Assembly: GCA_937141995.1 (NCBI GenBank)
Contig: CAKZQX010000974.1
Location: 1-6,150 of the forward strand
DNA: 6,150 nt
From: an uncultured Chloroflexaceae bacterium
Lineage (GTDB): Bacteria > Chloroflexota > Chloroflexia > Chloroflexales > Chloroflexaceae
Direction of reading: 5' to 3'
Both the position numbers and the translations under genes were made by a program. The notes under the pieces were generated by a model. It worked only from the letters and a program-made list of their open reading frames with translations, did not search any database and was not told the origin of the DNA. Below, piece after piece: positions 1 to 5,974 of this stretch (position 1 is the stretch's first letter; every line of letters starts with the position of its first letter).

Positions 1-871
1 CGCCACCAGTCAGCTTGAGCATATCGATCTGCATAAGGCGTACGGTCAGCTTACGCTGCAGTACAACGCGCCCGCTATTCCGCCCCTGGCAGAGGGCAAG
101 AGCAACTGGGAGGTTATGCGCCTCCTGGCGGCCGGGATGGGCTACCACGATGCCTGGCTGCGGCAGGATGCCGACGAGATTATTGCGGAGGTGCTGGAAA
201 CGACGCGCCGGCAGGGTGCGCCCCGCTGGAATGCGCATGGACAGACTGTTTCGATTCTGGAAGGAATCACACTGGAGCGGCTCAAGCAGGAGGGCGCGCT
301 ACCGCTGAATATTCCGGACGGTTTTGTGCCTTTTGCTACCGATGATCCGGACAACCCGGTGGCGTTCCCCACCGCTAGCGGGAAGGTGCTGCTGCGCTGC
401 GATCTGTTGGCGCAGGAAGGACTTGATCCACTGCCGGCGTATGTGCCACCGGCCGAGTTTGTGGCCGCGCAATCGGACGGTGATACATCAGAGAACGCAA
501 ACCTGCGTCTGATCTCTGGGGCGTCCCACCATTTTGTGAGCAGTAGTCTGGCAAGCCAGCCGAGTCTGCGGGCGAAGGAGGGTCCGCCGTTTGTGGAAAT
601 CAACCCGCAGGATGCTGCGGCGCGCGGTATTGCCAACGGCGATCAGGTCATCGTTCAGAGTAAGCGGGGTGCGTGTCAGTTGCGGGCAGTGGTCACCACA
701 GATGTACCGCCCGGCGTTGCGGTGGCTCCCAAGGGTCACTGGGCGAAACTATCACCGGATGGACGTAATATCAACTGGACCACATCCGATGCACTGGGTG
801 ATCTGGCGGGTCAGAGTACGTTTCATAGTAACCTGGTAGAAATACGGCGGAAGGTCGAAGTAAATTCATGA
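1..871 (+). CDS. Molybdopterin oxidoreductase (DMSO reductase/formate dehydrogenase-like superfamily), C-terminal part
   Basis: The gene enters from the left edge; the frame is open from base 2 and 289 residues are visible before the TGA at 869-871. The opening residues (ATSQLEHIDLHKAYG, then NAPAIPPL and NWEVMRLLA) match the conserved late catalytic-domain region of COG0243-type molybdenum enzymes. From about base 500 (LRLISGASHHF) to about 855 it resembles the C-terminal molybdopterin-dinucleotide-binding domain: EINPQDAAARGI, NGDQVIV, GHWAKLSPDG and a final TFHSNLVEI. The family transfers electrons or oxygen atoms at a bis-MGD molybdenum centre. The N-terminal Fe-S motif and metal ligand lie outside the window, so the substrate cannot be named, nor can a Tat signal be checked. 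An internal ATG at 116 is not the start, because the homology continues upstream of it. The stop overlaps the next gene's ATG, suggesting one operon. Confidence 0.9.
   Translation, partial: ATSQLEHIDLHKAYGQLTLQYNAPAIPPLAEGKSNWEVMRLLAAGMGYHDAWLRQDADEIIAEVLETTRRQGAPRWNAHGQTVSILEGITLERLKQEGALPLNIPDGFVPFATDDPDNPVAFPTASGKVLLRCDLLAQEGLDPLPAYVPPAEFVAAQSDGDTSENANLRLISGASHHFVSSSLASQPSLRAKEGPPFVEINPQDAAARGIANGDQVIVQSKRGACQLRAVVTTDVPPGVAVAPKGHWAKLSPDGRNINWTTSDALGDLAGQSTFHSNLVEIRRKVEVNS
849..854 (+). promoter_or_regulatory. Candidate ribosome binding site for the VanW-family gene
   Basis: GGAAGG sits inside the last codons of the oxidoreductase gene, 13 bases before the ATG at 868. The spacing is longer than ideal, but the next in-frame ATG (901) has no purine-rich site before it. 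Together with the ATGA overlap this favours the 868 start and translational coupling. Confidence 0.4.
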
Positions 872-2565
872 TTGGTTCCCCTCATCCTGATTTTAACACA
901 ATGAACCGACAGCGGACAGAGATGCCCAATGGTGATGTCCAACCCCGGACGACTGAGAAACGTCCACGCCGCCGGTTTCCCGGTGGTCTGCCGCCGGCTG
1001 TGCGCCTGCTGGCTGTGCTGGTGTTGCTGCTTGGCCTGGGGACGATTGCGGGCGCGGTTGCGCTGGACTATACCTACCGGGAGCGCATCCTGCCCAATGT
1101 GACGATTCGCGGGATGGCGGTCGGGCAGTTGTCACCCGCCGAAGCCGAAGCGGCGCTCAACGAGCAGTATGCCGCATTTCTGGAAACACCCGTCGCCCTG
1201 ACCCTGCATGGACGAACCTGGGAACCCACCCCGGACGAACTGGGGGTCGCCCTCGGTATTGACGCCGCGATTGAGCGGGCCTACGCGCTGGGCCATGGCG
1301 TCAACCTGCCCGGTCGCCTGATCAACTTTGTGCATCTCTGGCGCAACGGCTTTGAGGTGCCGCTGCATCTGACGATTGATCAACAGCAAACGCAGGACTA
1401 TCTGCTGGGGCTGGCAGGGACAATTGACCGGCCACCACGCGATGCAAATCTCTATGTCACGGCGGGGCAGATCCGCACCATCACGGCGGAGACGGGGCAG
1501 CAATTGCTGGTCGATCCAACTGCGCAGGATCTGCTGGTAGCTCTTCAGACCTTGCAGCCACAGACAGTCGCCTTGCGTACGCGCCTGTTGCATCCCGCTG
1601 TGGCGGATACAGGTATTGCCACTGCCCAGGAGCGCCTGGAATCACTGCTGCAAGACAGCGTAACACTGACGGCCGGTGAGCAGCAGTGGACCTGGACGCC
1701 CGAGGAACTGGGAATGCTGGTGCGCATCGCGCATGAGCCGCCGGCTGAGGGCACTGGAGAGCACCTGGTTGCCACGCTGGATCAGGCGCGCCTGGAAATC
1801 CGGCTAACGCAACTGGCCGCGCAGTTTGACACCGCGCCGATTGAACCACGCGTGCAGTTTGCGACAAGCGGGTTGCGCATTATCCGCGAGGGTCTGAATG
1901 GTGCGCGCCTGGAAATAGCTCCGGCGGTGGAGCAATTGACCAGTGAACTCTGGCATGATCAACGCACACTGGCGCTGCCGGTAGCAGTGCTGCAACCGCG
2001 CGCCCGTCCGGAAACGCTCGCCGACCTGGGGATTGTTGAACTGGTGGGCCAGGGCAAGAGCAGCTTCCTTGACTCGGAAGCCTACCGGGTAACCAACATC
2101 CAGGCGGGAGCGTGGCGGATGAATGGCGTGTTGATTGCGCCCGGCGAAGAGTTTTCGTTTAACGAGACGGTGGGCGCGATTAACGCATCGAACGGCTTCA
2201 CCCGGGGCTACGCGATTGTCAATGGGCGCACGCAACTGGAGTGGGGCGGCGGGGTCTGCCAGGTTTCGACAACGGTCTTTCGGGCGGCATTCTGGGGCGG
2301 GTTGCCGATTACCGACCGCAACCAGCATACCTACCGGATCTCCTGGTATGAGAAGTTTGAGCCGGTCGGGATGGATGCGGCAATCTTCACCGGGCCGGGG
2401 GGCTATGATATGCGCTTCGTCAACAACACCGAGCACTGGTTGCTGATGGAAGCCTATGCCGATACTGCCAACGAAGTTATGACGGTCAATCTGTACGGCA
2501 CCAATCCCAAACGCACGGTGGTGCAAATCCCGCCACGCACTTCCTACGGACGTCATGGGTTGTAA
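868..2565 (+). CDS. VanW family protein with N-terminal membrane anchor and peptidoglycan-binding-like domains; apparently stopped early
   Basis: The 565 residues begin with a charged cytoplasmic tail (KRPRRR at 31-36) and one hydrophobic segment at about 44-66, predicting an anchored protein with most of its chain outside the cell. Residues about 107-145 and 265-340 look like two copies of a PG_binding_4/YoaR-type module; WEPTPDELGVALG (118-130) and WTWTPEELGMLV (274-285) mirror each other. Residues about 409-540 form the VanW domain, with FSFNETVG (429-436), GFTRGYAIVNG (443-453) and the hallmark GGGVCQVSTTVF (460-471). VanW proteins occur in glycopeptide-resistance clusters and many Gram-positive and Chloroflexota genomes; their biochemical role is unsettled, and a cell-wall role is inferred. 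The start overlaps the oxidoreductase stop; M12 (base 901) is an alternative. The frame ends at TAA 2563-2565, but the expected C-terminal tail follows in the same frame, so this CDS is probably truncated by a nonsense change, a sequencing error or, less likely, readthrough. Confidence 0.88.
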   Translation: MIGSPHPDFNTMNRQRTEMPNGDVQPRTTEKRPRRRFPGGLPPAVRLLAVLVLLLGLGTIAGAVALDYTYRERILPNVTIRGMAVGQLSPAEAEAALNEQYAAFLETPVALTLHGRTWEPTPDELGVALGIDAAIERAYALGHGVNLPGRLINFVHLWRNGFEVPLHLTIDQQQTQDYLLGLAGTIDRPPRDANLYVTAGQIRTITAETGQQLLVDPTAQDLLVALQTLQPQTVALRTRLLHPAVADTGIATAQERLESLLQDSVTLTAGEQQWTWTPEELGMLVRIAHEPPAEGTGEHLVATLDQARLEIRLTQLAAQFDTAPIEPRVQFATSGLRIIREGLNGARLEIAPAVEQLTSELWHDQRTLALPVAVLQPRARPETLADLGIVELVGQGKSSFLDSEAYRVTNIQAGAWRMNGVLIAPGEEFSFNETVGAINASNGFTRGYAIVNGRTQLEWGGGVCQVSTTVFRAAFWGGLPITDRNQHTYRISWYEKFEPVGMDAAIFTGPGGYDMRFVNNTEHWLLMEAYADTANEVMTVNLYGTNPKRTVVQIPPRTSYGRHGL

Positions 2566-2661
2566 GTCTGGGTTGGGCGTGAGGTTATGGATGCCAACGG
2601 GCAGATGCTGTCGCAAAATGTGTTCTACAGCCTGTTCCGCCCCTGGTCTGAGGCGCGGTAG
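2566..2661 (+). pseudogene. Displaced C-terminal tail of the VanW protein, in frame after the TAA
   Basis: Reading straight on from the TAA at 2563-2565 without any frame change gives 31 residues ending at TAG 2659-2661. They include VGREVMDANGQMLSQNVFY followed by SLFRPW. Many VanW proteins end with exactly this kind of segment: a R-x-V-x-D-x-x-G-x-V/L stretch, an aromatic strand and a final Y/F-RPW. One base change (for example CAA to TAA) would explain the break. The restored protein would be 597 residues if the stop is replaced by one amino acid. There is no start codon with a good ribosome binding site that would make it a separate gene, although ATGs at 2587 and 2605 exist in frame. Confidence 0.75.
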
Positions 2662-2671
2662 ACGGACGGCG

Positions 2672-2713
2672 GACGGCGAGCGGTACACCGAATCGAGTGT
2701 ACCGCCCACCGTC
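2672..2713. terminator. Hairpin between the convergent VanW and ada genes; possible bidirectional terminator
   Basis: GCGGTACAC (2680-2688) and GTGTACCGC (2697-2705) are perfect reverse complements around an 8-base loop. GACGG (2672-2676) and CCGTC (2709-2713) extend the stem across a 3-by-3 internal mismatch. It lies in the 66 bases between the TAG at 2659-2661 and the end of ada at 2728, where both transcripts should stop. Neither strand has a U-tract after the stem, so it is not a textbook intrinsic terminator; it may act as a pause or RNA-stability structure. Confidence 0.5.
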
Positions 2714-2727
2714 GCGTGGAGCATCCC

Positions 2728-3843
2728 CTATTCCCTTTCTCCTGGCTCCTGTTGCCGCACCTGTTCCTGTTCCAACAGGGCGCGTTTGCGCTCGACGCCC
2801 CAGCGGTAGCCGCGCAGGCTGCCGTCCGTGCCAACCACGCGGTGACAGGGCACGACCAGCGAAACCGGGTTGGTAGCACAGGCGCGGGCAACGGCGCGGG
2901 TGGCTGTTGGTTGGCCCAGATCGCGCGCAATCTCGCTATAACTGCGGGTGCTGCCATAGGGGATCTTGCGAAGCGCTTCCCAGACACGCCACTGGAATGC
3001 CGTCGCTCGCACATCTAGCGGCAGATCCAGGTGGGACTGCTCTCCGGTGAGATAGTTCAGAATAGCCTGCACCCAGGGCGCAAAGCCCGCATCATCCCGC
3101 CGGATCGCGGCGGCGGGATATTCTTCGTACAGCGCCCCTTCCAGGGCCGCGTCCGCATCGCCCAGGCTGACGGCGCAGATGCCCCGCTCGGTCGCCGCTA
3201 CCAGCAACCGTCCCAGCGGGCAATCAACAATGGTGTAGCCGACATGCATGCCCTGGCCTCCCTTGCGATAGGTTGCCGGTGTCATCCCGATCTGGTCGGC
3301 GGCACGTTCGTAGAGGCGACTGCTTGAGCTATAGCCCGCCTCATAGAGCGCATGCGTGACCGCCTGGCCCGCCCGTAGTTGTGCCTTCAGCGAGCCCAGA
3401 CGGCATGCCTCGGCATACTGACGCGGTGAAATGCCGGTGACGCGCTTGAATGTCCGCTGAAGATGGTGCGGGCTGACATTGGCATGCGCGCCGAGTGCCG
3501 CAAGCGTCAATGTACCATCCAGATTAGCTTCAATATAACGGCAGACCGTTTGCACCAGTTCGGCCTGGGCATTCTGGGTGTGGACCTGCTCCGGTCGGCA
3601 GCGGCGGCAGGGACGAAACCCGGCCTGCGCAGCAGCTTCCGGAGTGGCGAAGAAGCGCACCTGCTCGCGCCGCGGCCGCCGCGCCGGGCATGACGGCCGG
3701 CAGAAGATGCCCGTGGATGCGACGGCATACACAAACATGCTGTCACAGCGGGCGTCACGAGCCAGCACTGCCCGCCAGCGCTGCTCGGCTTCATCCATGC
3801 TACAGGTTTCTCGGAATTCAACCGACTCGCTACATACACACAT
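2728..3843 (-). CDS. ada: Bifunctional DNA repair methyltransferase and transcriptional regulator Ada
   Basis: The 371 residues show full Ada architecture. The N-terminal phosphotriester-repair domain (about 16-88) has the four zinc cysteines C48, C52, C79 and C82 in FCRPSCPAR and GFRPCRRC. In E. coli Ada the first of these accepts the methyl group, turning the protein into an activator. An AraC-type helix-turn-helix region follows (about 92-195: LAALGAHANVSPHHLQRTFK, then GYSSSSRLYE). The C-terminal O6-methylguanine methyltransferase domain (about 202-360) has acceptor C333 in VPCHRVVG and the E. coli-like GYRWG (345-349). All key residues are present, so the protein should be active and self-regulated by alkylation damage. 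The first 15 residues are not in the usual family start, where M16 would align, but M1 has an ideal ribosome binding site, so 3843 is preferred. It is the last gene of the minus-strand cluster. Confidence 0.95.
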   Translation of the reverse strand: MCVCSESVEFRETCSMDEAEQRWRAVLARDARCDSMFVYAVASTGIFCRPSCPARRPRREQVRFFATPEAAAQAGFRPCRRCRPEQVHTQNAQAELVQTVCRYIEANLDGTLTLAALGAHANVSPHHLQRTFKRVTGISPRQYAEACRLGSLKAQLRAGQAVTHALYEAGYSSSSRLYERAADQIGMTPATYRKGGQGMHVGYTIVDCPLGRLLVAATERGICAVSLGDADAALEGALYEEYPAAAIRRDDAGFAPWVQAILNYLTGEQSHLDLPLDVRATAFQWRVWEALRKIPYGSTRSYSEIARDLGQPTATRAVARACATNPVSLVVPCHRVVGTDGSLRGYRWGVERKRALLEQEQVRQQEPGERE

Positions 3844-3849
3844 GTGTCA

Positions 3850-3855
3850 CCTCCT
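3850..3855 (-). promoter_or_regulatory. Strong ribosome binding site of ada
   Basis: On the minus strand AGGAGG, extended to AGGAGGTGA, lies 6 bases before the ATG at 3841-3843. It is the best Shine-Dalgarno match in the window and decides the start: the homology-favoured internal ATG at 3796-3798 has only a weak GAGAAA upstream. Confidence 0.8.
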
Positions 3856-3894
3856 GGGTACAGGATACGCCAGAACAGTGCGAGCATCTATCCG

Positions 3895-3932
3895 AAACTT
3901 GCGCATAAAGTTTAATCGGGTTCTATCGTCAA
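3895..3932 (-). promoter_or_regulatory. Candidate ada promoter with an overlapping dyad
   Basis: On the minus strand TTGACG (3927-3932) is followed after 17 bases by TTTATG (3904-3909), a good -35 with a weak -10. A dyad, AAACTT (3908-3913) and AAGTTT (3895-3900) around 7 bases, covers the -10. Its spacer and right arm contain GCGCAAG, which resembles part of the E. coli Ada box (AAT-N6-GCAA), but no AAT sits at the correct distance. It could be an Ada or repressor operator; this is inference from position and symmetry only. Confidence 0.35.
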
Positions 3933-3937
3933 ACTGC

Positions 3938-4042
3938 TTACTTGCGCCGCCGCCCCCGGGCATAACCACCGCGAAATGCCAGTGCAATCACAAAGAGCAG
4001 TAGCAGGAAGATGATCAGGCATTCGATCCAGCCAATAGTCAC
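3938..4042 (-). CDS. Small single-pass membrane protein, 34 residues, GTG start; function unknown
   Basis: A GTG at 4040-4042 opens 34 codons ending at TAA 3938-3940. The product starts (M/V)TIGWIEC, has an unbroken hydrophobic stretch LIIFLLLLFVIALAF (residues 9-23), and ends FRGGYARGRRRK. By the positive-inside rule, the very basic C terminus should be cytoplasmic. AGGA lies 7 bases before the GTG, and the start comes 14 bases after the stop of the NTF2-like gene, so the two are probably cotranscribed. Codons in the hydrophobic part (ATC, CTG, TTC, CTC) fit a GC-rich host. I do not recognise a family. A chance ORF is possible because it is short and lacks an ATG, but the combination of ribosome binding site, spacing, membrane segment and basic end supports it. 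Confidence 0.6.
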   Translation of the reverse strand: MTIGWIECLIIFLLLLFVIALAFRGGYARGRRRK

Positions 4043-4056
4043 ATGTCTGTCCTGTA

Positions 4057-4392
4057 TCAGGTAAATGTACCTGTATCAAAAATAAGGAGTATTCTGGTAA
4101 TTCCGGCAGTGTTGACTTCAAGAAACTGTGACATGCGGGTGTGTATACCCGATTTTATGAAGTCGTAGATCAGGTTGACCTGGGTATCGTTTTCAAAAGT
4201 ATAGCGTATGTTGTAGTGGCACTCAACCGGTGGATCGGCCTGCAAACTGGTAACATAGGCATATGCCGAGGTAAACTGATAGAATGGCCCTTCAAAAATC
4301 ACCTGATCATCCAGGATTGTGTATAACCGCTCCAGGTCGTGCCCGGAGAAAAAGATATCCATATAAGTTAATGCCGTCTCCAGCGGAGCCAT
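4057..4392 (-). CDS. SnoaL-like / NTF2-fold family protein
   Basis: The product has 111 residues, a normal length for a single-domain cone-shaped NTF2-fold protein. It opens with a helical segment (ALTYMDIFFSGHDLERLYTI, about 7-26). Next come DDQVIFEGPFYQF (28-40), a Y-x-x-SL helix, and three or four predicted strands including YNIRYTFEN and NLIYDFIKSG, and it closes with AGITRILLIFDTGTF. This order (aromatic-GP-F motif, then M-S-Q-F-L-E-V near the end) is typical of SnoaL-like proteins, which may be small-molecule enzymes or simple ligand-binding proteins. The substrate cannot be told from the sequence. The ATG at 4390-4392 is preceded in frame by a TAA six bases upstream, so it is the first possible start; ATG at 4360-4362 (M11) would remove part of helix 1. 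The coding sequence is visibly richer in A/T than its neighbours. It leads a probable unit with the small membrane ORF. Confidence 0.8.
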   Translation of the reverse strand: MAPLETALTYMDIFFSGHDLERLYTILDDQVIFEGPFYQFTSAYAYVTSLQADPPVECHYNIRYTFENDTQVNLIYDFIKSGIHTRMSQFLEVNTAGITRILLIFDTGTFT

Positions 4393-4469
4393 CGTTTACA
4401 TCCAATCAACCCGGCGGGCGTTCCTTCCGGGTACACGACTTACGCGGTTGACATACAAACCGGATGTCT

Positions 4470-4507
4470 GCCCCGATGGGAGCCCGTTTCGCCTGCGGTC
4501 GCATGGT
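4470..4507 (-). repeat. Intergenic repeat, copy B (minus orientation)
   Basis: Read on the minus strand this segment runs from ACCATGCG (4500-4507) through CCGCAGGCGAA (4488-4498) to ATCGGGGC (4470-4477). The plus strand at 6124-6150 carries ACCATGCG, AGGCGAA and ATCGGGGC in the same order, shortened by about 11 bases. CCGCAGGCGAA also recurs exactly at 5929-5939. The segment lies in the 164-base gap between the aminotransferase and NTF2-like genes. No transposase is present, so it is best called a dispersed non-coding repeat or a relic of a mobile element. Confidence 0.55.
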
Positions 4508-4516
4508 GCTTTTTTT

Positions 4517-4522
4517 ATTATA
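4517..4522 (-). promoter_or_regulatory. Possible -10 element upstream of the NTF2-like gene
   Basis: The minus strand has a perfect TATAAT in a very A/T-rich patch, about 125 bases before the ATG at 4392. No convincing -35 hexamer lies 16-18 bases upstream, so the call rests on the -10 alone. Elsewhere in the 164-base gap (4393-4556) I see only the repeat, and a CCCGG/CCGGG pair near 4411-4432 that could fold close to the start. Confidence 0.25.
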
Positions 4523-4556
4523 TTGCCCAAATATGGATATGCGCTCGGATAAAACC

Positions 4557-5765
4557 CTATAGCCTACTTCGCATCGCCTGTCCCAAGCGGCGCACTCCTT
4601 CGGTGATGCGCTCCGGCGCAGTGGAAGAGAAGTTCAGGCGGAGAGTAGCTGTTCCGCCGCCATTGGCATGGAAGGTGGCTCCCGGCACAAAGGCTACTTG
4701 CTGCTCCAACGCCGTGTATAACAGTTCGGTCGCGTCAACCTGCTCCGGCAACGTCAGCCAGATAAACATTCCACCTGCGGGATGCGTCCAGCGCACACCC
4801 GGCGGCATCTGATGCTCCAGGGCAGCCAGTAGCGTATCGCGGCGGGTGCGGTAGGTGGCGCGGATACGCGGAACATGTTCATTCAGCAATCCCGCGTGGC
4901 AGGCTTCACAGGCGGTTGCCTGCGCCAGACTGCCGGTATGCAGATCCAGCCCCTGCTTGGCATGTGCCAGCTTGCGAGAGAGCCCGGCGGGCGCAGCCAC
5001 CCAGCCGATACGTAATCCCGGCGCGACTATTTTGGAGAAACTGCTGAGGTAGATCACATGCCGCAGTTCGCCATGCAGCGCAATATCGAGCGCCGCCAGG
5101 GGTTCCGGGCGTTCGCCGCCGTAGGAGAGATCGCCGTAGGGATCATCCTCCACAATCGGCAACGCATAGCGGGCCGCCAGTTCAATCAGGGCATGCCGCC
5201 GTGCCGGAGAGAGAGTCACGCCGGTCGGGTTTTGAAAGCAGGAAACCAGGTAGAGGAACCGGGGTTGCGCGCCGGTTGCCAATAGGCGTGCCAGCGCGAT
5301 CACATCCAGCCCTTCGTCGTCAAGCGGCAGGGTGACAAAGCGGGGACCATAGGGTCGCCAGGCCTGGAGCGCGCCCAGGTAAGTGGGTTCCTCCACGACA
5401 ACAAGCGCACTGGTGTCGAGAAACAGCTTGCCCAGGAGATCCAGCGCCTGCTGTGAACCGCTGGTGATCAGCACCTGCTCAGTCAAGACAGGCATATTCA
5501 GCGCGGCCATCCGCGCGGCCAGAAAGGAGCGCAGCGGCGCATAGCCCTCGGTCGGGCCATACTGCAAGGCCGCCATAGGATGCACGGTCAGTACTCGTTC
5601 GGCAGCGGCGGTCAATTCAGCGGTTGGAAAGCATTCCGGCGCGGGTAAGCCGCCCGCAAACGAAATCACTGCCGGTTGTTCGGTAAGCTTGAGCAGATCA
5701 CGAATGGCGGAACTGGTGATACGGTGTGCGCCGTCGGACAGGCGCTCGTTCCAGGAGATGTCCAT
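4557..5765 (-). CDS. lysN: PLP-dependent class I/II aminotransferase, LysN-like (2-aminoadipate transaminase type)
   Basis: The product has 402 residues, the normal length for this fold-type I family. Landmarks, counted from the chosen start, are FAGGLPAPE (36-44), YGPTEGY (69-75), SGSQQALDL (102-110), NPTG (179-182), EDDPYGDL (206-213), the Schiff-base lysine K245 in SSFSK, and the carboxylate-binding R376 in RLNFS. The sequence closely follows remembered Thermus thermophilus LysN, including the N-terminal S19 and R22 that correspond to its substrate-recognising S20 and R23. The likely reaction is amino transfer between 2-aminoadipate or similar amino acids and 2-oxoglutarate; LysN itself is broad in substrate range. 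No MocR-type DNA-binding domain is present. The frame stays open to an ATG at 5951, but homology begins at M63 of that longer frame and GAAGGA lies 9 bases before the ATG at 5763-5765, so the shorter form is chosen. No other lysine genes are in view, so the pathway assignment is tentative. Confidence 0.88.
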   Translation of the reverse strand: MDISWNERLSDGAHRITSSAIRDLLKLTEQPAVISFAGGLPAPECFPTAELTAAAERVLTVHPMAALQYGPTEGYAPLRSFLAARMAALNMPVLTEQVLITSGSQQALDLLGKLFLDTSALVVVEEPTYLGALQAWRPYGPRFVTLPLDDEGLDVIALARLLATGAQPRFLYLVSCFQNPTGVTLSPARRHALIELAARYALPIVEDDPYGDLSYGGERPEPLAALDIALHGELRHVIYLSSFSKIVAPGLRIGWVAAPAGLSRKLAHAKQGLDLHTGSLAQATACEACHAGLLNEHVPRIRATYRTRRDTLLAALEHQMPPGVRWTHPAGGMFIWLTLPEQVDATELLYTALEQQVAFVPGATFHANGGGTATLRLNFSSTAPERITEGVRRLGQAMRSRL

Positions 5766-5774
5766 AGCGTTTTT

Positions 5775-5780
5775 TCCTTC
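5775..5780 (-). promoter_or_regulatory. Ribosome binding site of the LysN-like aminotransferase
   Basis: On the minus strand GAAGGA precedes the ATG at 5763-5765 by 9 bases. It supports the 402-residue form over the longer in-frame extension. A stronger AAGGAGG farther upstream (5805-5811) is badly placed for this start. Confidence 0.65.
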
Positions 5781-5854
5781 GTGTGCCGGATTTTTTGTGA
5801 CATGCCTCCTTGCCCAGGCGCAGCGTTGCGGCCTGTAGTGTTGTGGATTGCGGA

Positions 5855-5883
5855 AGTATAGCAGGTTTTGCGACCGCGATAAA
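5855..5883 (-). promoter_or_regulatory. Candidate promoter of the LysN-like aminotransferase
   Basis: On the minus strand TTTATC (5878-5883) and TATACT (5855-5860) are separated by 17 bases. The -10 matches the sigma-70 consensus at 5 of 6 positions and the -35 at 3 of 6. Transcription would begin near 5848, giving a leader of about 80 bases that contains an extra AAGGAGG. Confidence 0.4.
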
Positions 5884-5918
5884 GAGACAATCCGGGGGGG
5901 AGGAGTGCCGGACAATAT

Positions 5919-5942
5919 TTCCGCCCTGCCGCAGGCGAATCT
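5919..5942 (+). repeat. Inverted repeat pair, left arm
   Basis: TTCCGCCCTGCCG, one variable base, then AGGC and GAATCT. The reverse complement of 6031-6055 has the same sequence with one substitution and one extra G: 23 of 25 aligned positions are identical. The two arms face each other across 88 bases (5943-6030), giving a 137-base unit. CCGCAGGCGAA within this arm also occurs in the repeat at 4470-4507. Confidence 0.7.
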
Positions 5943-5945
5943 GAC

Positions 5946-5974
5946 GTTCACCGGGTGAAACGCCCGGTTTGAAC
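5946..5974. repeat. Hairpin-forming inverted repeat
   Basis: ACCGGG (5950-5955) and CCCGGT (5963-5968) pair around the 7-base loop TGAAACG. GTTC (5946-5949) and GAAC (5971-5974) add four more pairs across a 2-base bulge. It lies between the two arms of the longer inverted repeat pair, so it may be an internal structure of that unit. No U-run follows on either strand. Confidence 0.5.

Noticed and set aside
2563..2565. Stop-codon reassignment (TAA as sense) or selenocysteine/pyrrolysine insertion
   Set aside because: Selenocysteine and pyrrolysine use UGA and UAG, not UAA. One site in one gene, with TAA also ending the small ORF, does not support a changed code.
2661..2683. GACGG/CGGACGG short tandem pattern as a satellite or CRISPR-like repeat
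   Set aside because: There are only two or three overlapping units of 7 bases with no spacers; it is simple-sequence GC-rich DNA next to a hairpin.
1804..2724. Long minus-strand open frame (306 codons) opposite the VanW gene
   Set aside because: It is antisense to a well-supported gene with clear VanW motifs; its product is rich in Arg, His and Pro with no family resemblance, as expected for a shadow in GC-rich DNA.
3912..4121. Minus-strand frame of 69 codons overlapping the end of the NTF2-like gene
   Set aside because: It overlaps both the NTF2-like gene and the small membrane ORF in another frame, has no recognisable domain, and its start has no suitable context.
4441..4475. Plus-strand TTGACA as a promoter -35
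   Set aside because: At 17 bases downstream the sequence is CCCCGA, no -10 lies at any acceptable distance, and there is no plus-strand gene to serve.
4495..4524. T-run after the 4495-4509 bases as a plus-strand intrinsic terminator
   Set aside because: Only 3- to 4-bp stems can be formed before the T-run, and no plus-strand gene precedes it.
5766..5951. N-terminal extension of the aminotransferase to the ATG at 5951
   Set aside because: The extra 62 residues resemble no aminotransferase, the region contains the best promoter candidate, and a ribosome binding site plus LysN-like homology begin at 5765.
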